Source: Planctomycetaceae bacterium
Lineage (GTDB): Bacteria > Planctomycetota > Planctomycetia > Planctomycetales > Planctomycetaceae
Reading direction: 5' to 3'
Length of the DNA stretch: 64,000 bases
NCBI GenBank assembly: GCA_028284145.1
Contig: JANQSH010000205.1
Coordinates: forward strand, 1-64,000
Shown here: positions 55,486-64,000 of the stretch, piece by piece
Layout of the letters: each line of letters begins with the position of its first letter
Numbering within the stretch: the first letter of the stretch is position 1
The notes under the pieces: model-generated
Seen by the model: the letters and a program-made list of their open reading frames with translations, nothing else
Databases searched by the model: none
What the model was told of the DNA's origin: nothing
Made by a program: the position numbers and the translations under genes

Positions 55486-55587
55486 TGGAGCAATTTGCCA
55501 TTTGGTGAGACATCTCTGGCTCGTGAGGATCTCTGTTTGTTGGCCGAACGACGACCATCGCGGCACAGAAGAGCGTAATACGCTCTA
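55486..55587 (+). repeat. Dispersed ~100-bp TA-bordered element, copy 15
   Basis: GTTTACC end diverged (TGGAGCAATTTGCC), palindromic end perfect (AGAGCGTAATACGCTCTA). Central GATCTCTGTTTGTTGGCCGA, a variant shared with copy 16. Confidence 0.9.
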
Positions 55588-55926
55588 TCGACAATCGGAT
55601 CGGTTGGCACAGGTGCAGGGTATGTGCAGTGCAACGTAACGCCACCAATTTCCATTTCCCGTCATTCCCGCGAATGCGGAAATCCATTTTTTTCTTCCGG
55701 ATAGAAGACTCGCCTGGTGGGATCTGCTGTGCGTCGCTCTCCCAACCAATATCGGTTGGATGAGAAGACCAGGGCAGAAACACCTGAAAAATGCAGGCCG
55801 TGCGGGTGGGATGCGGCGACAGAGCGGTTGCGAACCATCACAATCGGGTCAACCAATACAATCGGCGGTTCAGCATTGATGGCAGTCGCAGGGGTAAGAA
55901 CTGGGATCTGGCAAATGCAGTGTCTT
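55588..55926. other. Segment between two same-orientation elements
   Basis: 339 bp bracketed by copies 15 and 16. No convincing gene: frames run across it in several phases without a ribosome binding site. It contains TTTTTTTCTTCCGGATAGAA near 55687. Confidence 0.4.
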
Positions 55927-56031
55927 TAGAGCCGTTTCCCTTTTCGTGTGACGGTTCTCACTCGTGGGGGGGCCCTCTGTTTGTTGGCCGAACGACGCCC
56001 ATCGCGTCACAGAAGAGCGTAATACGCTCTA
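55927..56031 (+). repeat. Dispersed ~100-bp TA-bordered element, copy 16
   Basis: TA on both borders. Begins TAGAGCCGTTTCCC and ends AGAGCGTAATACGCTCTA; the last bases form the stop codon of the minus-strand FHA gene. Empty-site reconstruction gives TTC GTC TAA, i.e. the original stop was TAA. Confidence 0.92.
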
Positions 56032-56538
56032 GACGAATGAGTCATCCGGCATCATCATGTCGTTGTCGTGACGATTTCGCCGACCCGACTCGATATTAAA
56101 ATCCGGCAGCGGGTCATCCTTTTCAGAAAGAAGACTGTCACCATCAAGGACGTCGTCATCAAGCGGTACCGAATCAGCATTGTCGTCGTCGGTGCTTTCG
56201 TCCACTTCGGGAATGAACTCCGTATGGTCGTGATGACCGACCAGTGCATCCCCCGGTCCGAGGTGAACGCGAAATCGGGTGCCGGCGAATGCCAGTTCGT
56301 CGCCCGGAAGCAATGCCCCGCGCGTGACACGTTGCCCATTCACTTTCGTACCATTCGTGCTGCCGAGATCACGAATGAACAGCAGGCCATCGGTCTTCAC
56401 AATAACACAGTGTAGTTTGGAGATACTGCTGCGATCGAGAGTCAGATCACAGATATCGCGTTTCCGGCCGACGAGCGTCACATCCTGCGTGATTTCGATT
56501 GCATCATCGCCGTCAATTGGGATGAGTTGTGCGCGCAT
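56029..56538 (-). CDS. Small FHA-domain protein
   Basis: A 169-residue cytoplasmic protein. FHA domain at ~10-95 with the phosphothreonine-binding loop residues RSSISKLHCVIV and LGSTNGTKVNGQRV (conserved R, S, H and N). The C-terminal ~65 residues are very acidic (STDDDNADSVPLDDD). It may read out Ser/Thr kinase activity, which is plentiful in planctomycetes; no kinase adjoins. Ends PDDSFV with a stop codon supplied by the dispersed element. Confidence 0.85.
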   Translation of the reverse strand: MRAQLIPIDGDDAIEITQDVTLVGRKRDICDLTLDRSSISKLHCVIVKTDGLLFIRDLGSTNGTKVNGQRVTRGALLPGDELAFAGTRFRVHLGPGDALVGHHDHTEFIPEVDESTDDDNADSVPLDDDVLDGDSLLSEKDDPLPDFNIESGRRNRHDNDMMMPDDSFV

Positions 56539-57361
56539 AAAGTTGTTCCAGTCTGGAAGCGAACGGGCTCAGGAACCGGGAAATGATAGATGCGACGTTA
56601 CGAAATCAGAACAAGAATCATGATGACGAAAGAGTGGATAGCCAGTTTCCTCATGCCGGTGCAAACAGCAAACGAAACAGGGAAAACGTTCGGCTGACCC
56701 GATCATGGAGAGATTGGGCAGGAATTCATGCACTCCATCTTATTTATTCTGCGCTTCCGGCGTTCTGTGTCAAGGAGGGATTGCGATGAGATGGATTTCG
56801 AGCAGAAAAGTGTGGCGACCGTTGCATTTGGGTAAACTGATGTGTCCCTTTCCGTTGCCTTGACGGGTTACAATAGCCGTGTTAGCCTCTTGCCAGACTC
56901 GGCTCTTTCCCATCGATGCAAAAAGTCGACCGGTCAATGAGATCATTGTGACAACGTTTGTCTGAGTTGAATCGGGCTGGAGTAGTGAACAAAAGTTCAA
57001 ATTCCTGAGAGGCCTGACGCGGAAGTCGCCAAATTTGAACCGCACTGGTCGGTGTCTCATTCATGCTCTGTGGTAACGGTTCGTGTTCGACTTCCACAAG
57101 CGGTTCAATGTACGCCACATCGAGAGATGACCGTTCGGAATGGCATGATTTTCATTCCGGCGGGGCAGTATGACAGTGCAGAAGGGATTCCCGGCAGAAT
57201 TTCACAGAGTGATCGGTTTGGAGACCGAACGGGATTCCGAAAAACTGCAAATTCAACGAATTGCTTCCCAAAAATTGACGGCAGGCTCACCCGCCAGATG
57301 TTGGTGTGGTTTCCGGCCATGCCTTAACCAGTCTTATTTTAAGAGACAAAGAGAGTTTTCA
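56539..57361. other. Long leader/intergenic region before ppdK
   Basis: 823 bp without a convincing gene. A minus-strand frame at 56882-57118 (MAYIEPLVEVEHEPL...) has weak protein character and is left out. The ppdK frame is open back to 57170, but the sequence there is not conserved-looking. No dispersed element. Promoters of both flanking genes are expected here. Confidence 0.45.
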
Positions 57362-60103
<2,742 letters not shown>

Positions 60104-60165
60104 ATGTTACCAGTATTTGCCACGTCCGATGATGTGTCTTACAGCTATGAATTTTGAATCGACTT

Positions 60166-60202
60166 GGGCCTGTGCCATCGAAACGGTGCAGGCCCATTTT
60201 AT
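60166..60202 (+). terminator. Rho-independent terminator of ppdK
   Basis: GGGCCTGTGCC pairs with GGTGCAGGCCC (9 of 11 positions, loop ATCGAAAC), followed directly by ATTTTATT. Located 62 bp after the ppdK stop codon and also just beyond the original end of the minus-strand Fic gene. Confidence 0.75.
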
Positions 60203-60235
60203 TGGGGAAGCGCCAGAAATCGGCGATAGCGGAGA

Positions 60236-61286
60236 TCAATTCTCTGACGATTCCTGTTCAATGATGTCGATGATGTCGCGAGCTACCCAATCGCGGTCTT
60301 TCGATCTTTTCGTGTACTCCGTCAGAATCCCGAGTTTCTCAAGGCGGCCAATATATTGGTGAGCGGTCGGTGGGCTCACTTCTAGAGCAGTTTACCTTTT
60401 CGTGTGACGGTTTTCGCTCGTGGGAGTCTATATTTGCAGATCAAAGGACGTGCATCGCGCCACAGGAGAGCGTAATACGCTCTAAAAACTCTTTCGTTTC
60501 TTTCGCATTGATGGCTGGCATTGAGAAGAGGCGATCGACAATCTGGAACAGTTTTGTGGGAGAGTTATCCGTTTTGAGAAGTTCGTTGAACCGGTCTCGA
60601 AGGTTGATGAGTTTCTCACTCCGCCAGATTGGATCTAAGGTTTGCGTCCGAATGGCGCGGAGCATGAATCCAATCCAGCGAGACCAGTATTCTCCACCCT
60701 GCTGACTGATCTTCAATAGCAGGTCAACGTACTCTTGCTTGTACTGATTGATGTACGCACTCATGTAGACAACAGGGTGTTCGAGAAGCCCCTCTTTGAC
60801 GAGTGATCGAGAAATCAAAACGCGACCGATTCTTCCATTCCCATCCCGAAATGGGTGAATCGTTTCAAACTGGTAATGTGTCAGGGCGATGACAAACAGC
60901 GGTGGAATATTCTCGTGCCTCTGGTTTACAAAATTTTCCAGGTTTCCCATTGCTTCGATTAGACCGTCTCCTGCTGGCATGGGGACAAATCGCGCGTGTG
61001 CAACTCCACGAGAATGATCCCCCAGGAAGACGCCACAGTTTCGAAGTTCCCCCGGACGTCGTTCGTCGCCTCGAACGTCAGACAATAGCAAATTGTGCAT
61101 TTCCCGAATCACTCGCGTCATCCAGGGAAGTTCCGAGGAGACACCGTGTTCCAATGCTCGAACATAATTCCAACTTTCTTTACCGCTCTCGCGGAAGCCC
61201 AGCGTTCGACCAGCACCGGCGAGAACCAACTCTTCAGCTGTCGTTTCAATGTTTTCAATTTGTGATGACAGTTTCGGTGCTCGCAT
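60236..61286 (-). pseudogene. Fic/DOC-family gene interrupted by a dispersed element
   Basis: The intact frame (61286-60441) encodes a Fic domain with the full active-site motif HPFRDGNGRIGR (~165-176) and an N-terminal SSQIEN resembling the inhibitory (S/T)xxxE(G/N) motif. Fic proteins transfer AMP or other groups onto target proteins. At residue 268 (KEFL) the frame enters a dispersed element and stops after 13 foreign residues. Beyond the element the same protein resumes: EVSPPTAHQYIGRLEKLGIL to EQESSEN, a C-terminal winged helix, stop at 60236. Excising 100 bp yields 316 residues without a gap. The N-terminus is also ~50 residues shorter than usual. A truncated product may still be made. 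Confidence 0.88.
60383..60484 (+). repeat. Dispersed ~100-bp TA-bordered element, copy 17 (inside the Fic gene)
   Basis: TAGAGCAGTTTACC at 60383 to AGAGCGTAATACGCTCTA at 60484. TA at 60383-60384 and again at 60483-60484 is the target duplication: one copy plus the 98-bp core is exactly the 100 bp that breaks the Fic reading frame. Confidence 0.95.
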
Positions 61287-61370
61287 TCGCGATATATTTG
61301 CCCAATTCTGTCATGGAATTCACATCTATTATGACAGCGATGAGGATTACCAGATGGCGAAAGTTCATTG

Positions 61371-62198
61371 CTAATTTTCCGCGCCCAATTCACGCGCTCT
61401 CAGTGTGGCGGCTTCGATGGCATCTATCAATGTTCCACGCAATGCTCCTCGTTCCAGCACCTGCAGTCCAGCAATGGTCGTGCCGCCCGGGCTGGTGACG
61501 GCATCTTTTAATGCTCCGGGATGTTCGTCCGTTTCCAGTACCATGCGAGCTGCCCCCAACAATGTTTGCGCAGCCAGATTCGTCGCGACATCGCGTGGCA
61601 AGCCCATCTTCACGCCGCCATCACTGAACGCCTCGATGATCTGGTAAACATAAGCCGGCCCGCTGCCGGAAAGCCCCGTTACCGAATCAATGAGAGGCTC
61701 TGGCACTTCAAACGCAATCCCGACGGTCGAAAGCAGCTTCTCGACGAACAGCGAATCGTCCTCTGTTGCGAACTCACCTAATGCATATCCGGCAGCACCA
61801 GCACCAACCAGGGCAGGTGTATTGGGCATCACGCGGACAATCCGTGCGTCTGCTCCCATCGCCAACTGCATGGTAGTCAGTGAGACTCCCGCTGCAATCG
61901 AGACAACCAGATGTTCGGGCCGCAAATGGGGTTGGATCTCGGACATCACCTCCGCCAGGAAATGTGGCTTAACGGCGAGAATGATGACCTCGGCCTGTTC
62001 GAGCAGAGCGGCACTGGATTCGACAGATTGCATACCGGGTGCGGAATCGCAAAAGGCAGTCGCAGCAGACGAAGAGACATCAAAAGCGATGATGTAATCC
62101 GCCGATGTGAAATCAGAATTGACCAGCCCGTTTGCCAGAGCCGTCGCCATGCGTCCGGCTCCGATAAATCCGATTTTGGGTCGCTCTGCTTTGGACAT
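61371..62198 (-). CDS. proC: Pyrroline-5-carboxylate reductase
   Basis: A 275-residue enzyme for the last step of proline synthesis (P5C + NAD(P)H to proline). N-terminal GFIGAGRMATALANG Rossmann motif, VIILAVKPHFLAEVM, RVMPNTPALVGAGA, and the C-terminal family signature DAVTSPGGTTIAGLQVLERGALRG. Length is normal. It ends 84 bp upstream of the broken Fic gene on the same strand and is divergent from the sigma-54 activator gene. Confidence 0.96.
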   Translation of the reverse strand: MSKAERPKIGFIGAGRMATALANGLVNSDFTSADYIIAFDVSSSAATAFCDSAPGMQSVESSAALLEQAEVIILAVKPHFLAEVMSEIQPHLRPEHLVVSIAAGVSLTTMQLAMGADARIVRVMPNTPALVGAGAAGYALGEFATEDDSLFVEKLLSTVGIAFEVPEPLIDSVTGLSGSGPAYVYQIIEAFSDGGVKMGLPRDVATNLAAQTLLGAARMVLETDEHPGALKDAVTSPGGTTIAGLQVLERGALRGTLIDAIEAATLRARELGAEN

Positions 62199-62524
62199 TC
62201 AATTTACACTCCGTGATATCTGTCTGATGACAGTCCCCAACTGGACAACGATTGCGAACATATTTCAGCATACCGATTTCCGGTGAAATTGGCAGCAGGT
62301 GGTAAATCGTTTTCTCTCTGAAATTGCGATCGAATCTGATCGTCACGATTTTTTCCGAAATAGCTGCAGAATCGATGCTGGTTTGATATCGTTGTGACAT
62401 CGCAGGCAGTCGATCGGACTGATTTGTTCGCGAAATTACCACATTTTGATTGCGCTTTGACGCAGCAAATCCGGATATTTTGAGCAGTATTCAATCGAAT
62501 GCTGTGGGGGGAGACGGGGAAGTC
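62199..62524. other. Divergent intergenic region proC / sigma-54 activator
   Basis: 326 bp, AT-richer than its neighbours between 62250 and 62490. No repeat element or RNA gene recognised. Confidence 0.45.
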
Positions 62525-64000
62525 GTGCAACAGAAATGGATGGCCTGGGGGGATCTGCCCAGACTGATTCAGCCGGATGGGCTTGGATCGGCGCTTCAGT
62601 GGAGTGATCGCATGCAACGCTCGCTTTCGGATCTGGCGGGCACGAAAGAATTTCTCAATCAGCAATTACCGGAAATCGCCACTAACTTTGCTGTGCAGTG
62701 GGTTGCTGTCTTTTCTCGGTCTCCGGAGTGGGAAACGGTCGGGCAATGGGGGCGGCACAATGTCGAAGAGTTGCCGTTCCGCGCGTTGGAGGATGTGTTG
62801 GATCGAGAGTCGGCTCTGTTTTTATCGGGTGTTGCTGGAAGCGGCGGCCCCGCGTGGAATCTGCTGGTCGTTCCATTGTCTTCAGAACGGGTGGCCAATC
62901 ACCTGTTGATTCTGGGTGGAACGTCGCTCTCTGTCGATTCATTGCCCGGTGGACTGCTTGTCGGGAGAGCATTGGTATCCTGCCTTGCGGTTTGTGCCGA
63001 GCAGGATTGCGCGATGCGTCGCAGTCAACGCTTGGGAAGCGTGCTGGAGATTGCGACATCCATTGCGCGCGTACGGGAAACGCAACCTTTGCTGGAGCAG
63101 ATTGCCAGTGAGGCAACTCAATTGCTCGATTGTGATCGAGCCAGTATTTTCATTTGGGATCGTGACCACGAACAACTGGTTGCCTGTCCTGCCTTGGGGG
63201 TCGAAGGAGGAACGCTTCGTGTCTCGGACAAGGCCGGTCTCGTGGGCGAAGCGCTGCACACCGGGCGAACCATTCGCGTTGATGATACCTATCGTGATCC
63301 CCGGTTCAATCAGCAGGTCGACAAAGATAGCGGATACAAAACCAATAACCTTATCTGCGAACCATTACGCAATGCCGAAGGCCAATTAATCGGTGTCTTT
63401 CAGGTCATCAACAAAGCTCGTGGTTCCTTTGACGAGGAAGATGTCGAAAGCCTGCGGCAGTTATCCCGGCAGGCCGCGATCGCAATCCAGAATACGCGCG
63501 AGCGGGAAGACCTTATTCGCAGCCGTGAGCAACTGACTGAACGTGTCACGCAGGGAGTGCGCGTCATTGGAGACAGCCCGGCAATTGAGGCGATGCGGAA
63601 TACCATCCAGCGGCTGGCAGCGACCGATTTGCCTGTGCTGATTCTGGGGGAAAGTGGTACAGGCAAGGAAGTCGTCAGCCAGTCGTTGCACTATCAGGGG
63701 CCACGTTCTGAGCGACCTTTTATCGCCGTCAATTGTGCCGCGTTGACAGAATCGCTCTTGGAAAGCGAGCTGTTTGGGCATGAAAAAGGAGCATTCACCG
63801 ATGCCCACGACACACGGCAGGGAAAGTTTGAACTGGCCGAGGGCGGCACACTGTTCCTCGATGAAATTGGCGATATGAGCCTGGGTGGTCAGGCAAAATT
63901 ACTGCGTGTGCTGGAACAAAAAGTGGTGACGCGAGTTGGTGGTTCTCAGGCGATTCCGATCAACGTGCGGGTGATTGCGGCGACCAATGCGAATCTTGGG
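62525..64000 (+). CDS. Sigma-54-dependent activator with GAF domain (3' end outside window)
   Basis: Open from GTG 62525 to the window end, at least 492 residues (ATG at 62540 or GTG at 62504 are alternatives). An N-terminal ~160 residues of unknown fold is followed by a GAF domain (~180-325: [44 protein letters not shown]), then the AAA+ domain: Walker [11 protein letters not shown] (~376), the [13 protein letters not shown] loop (~419) and Walker [13 protein letters not shown] (~442). The sigma-54 contact loop reads GAFTDA, not GAFTGA. A DNA-binding domain should follow past the window. The GAF domain probably senses a small molecule; targets unknown. Confidence 0.9.
   Translation, partial: MQQKWMAWGDLPRLIQPDGLGSALQWSDRMQRSLSDLAGTKEFLNQQLPEIATNFAVQWVAVFSRSPEWETVGQWGRHNVEELPFRALEDVLDRESALFLSGVAGSGGPAWNLLVVPLSSERVANHLLILGGTSLSVDSLPGGLLVGRALVSCLAVCAEQDCAMRRSQRLGSVLEIATSIARVRETQPLLEQIASEATQLLDCDRASIFIWDRDHEQLVACPALGVEGGTLRVSDKAGLVGEALHTGRTIRVDDTYRDPRFNQQVDKDSGYKTNNLICEPLRNAEGQLIGVFQVINKARGSFDEEDVESLRQLSRQAAIAIQNTREREDLIRSREQLTERVTQGVRVIGDSPAIEAMRNTIQRLAATDLPVLILGESGTGKEVVSQSLHYQGPRSERPFIAVNCAALTESLLESELFGHEKGAFTDAHDTRQGKFELAEGGTLFLDEIGDMSLGGQAKLLRVLEQKVVTRVGGSQAIPINVRVIAATNANLG

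Noticed and set aside
56770-57118. Two overlapping minus-strand frames upstream of ppdK
   Set aside because: No ribosome binding site, no domain, and composition changes between frames; kept as non-coding.

Overview
The window looks like a piece of a planctomycete chromosome (order Planctomycetales, genus not resolvable from sequence). The evidence is a secreted DUF1549/DUF1553 cytochrome-type protein paired with a DUF1501 protein, an iduronate-sulfatase-like enzyme, FHA and zinc-ribbon proteins of planctomycete style, and a remnant of a PVC-type membrane-bound dehydrogenase. Housekeeping genes are scattered rather than in long operons: purL, tyrA, pckG, thiC, metG, ppdK, proC, a sigma-70 factor, an LptF/G permease and a DUF374 acyltransferase.

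Layout. 1-1370: the end of a Hint-domain polymorphic toxin, its probable immunity gene, and an orphan second toxin tip fused to a copy of the Hint end. 1404-6849 (minus): purL, tyrA, sulfatase. 7246-18319 (plus): a compact phage head-tail module (portal, protease/scaffold-like protein, decoration-like protein, major capsid candidate, holin-like and nested spanin-like small genes, connectors, tail proteins, glycosyltransferase) with no terminase, integrase or tape measure seen. 18289-22808 (minus): DUF374 acyltransferase and three planctomycete secreted or membrane proteins. 23238-32826 (plus): a very large FHA/coiled-coil membrane protein, pckG, a flavin reductase-like protein, a secreted unknown and a sigma factor. 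32973-43826 (minus): DUF1501 and DUF1549/1553 genes, a P-loop NTPase, a secreted cyclophilin, a membrane protein and LptF/G. 44351-49519 (plus): a small membrane protein, an HPt protein, an HD/PAS/GGDEF protein and thiC. 49564-50175 (minus): HNH nuclease. 50625-54397 (plus): metG and a PLP enzyme. 54599-56538 (minus): lipoprotein and FHA protein. 57362-60103 (plus): ppdK. 60236-62198 (minus): broken Fic gene and proC. 62525-64000 (plus): start of a GAF/sigma-54 activator.

The most striking feature is a family of about 100-bp intergenic elements, 17 copies in 64 kb, with imperfect terminal inverted repeats (TAGAGCAGTTTACC at one end, TAGAGCGTAATACGCTCT at the other), internal hairpins, and TA dinucleotides at both borders. 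One copy sits inside a Fic gene, and removing 100 bp (element plus one TA) restores an uninterrupted 316-residue protein including its winged helix. At least four other genes (tyrA, the cyclophilin, metG, an FHA gene) take their stop codon from the TA-G at the element border. This points to a non-autonomous MITE with a TA target, comparable in size and target to Neisseria Correia elements and pneumococcal RUP. No transposase for it lies in the window.

Functionally, pckG and ppdK are two PEP-forming or PEP-consuming enzymes at the gluconeogenic junction. The HPt and HD/GGDEF genes suggest a signalling patch, and the toxin cassette and phage module are the accessory parts. Functions of the unnamed secreted proteins cannot be assigned from sequence alone.
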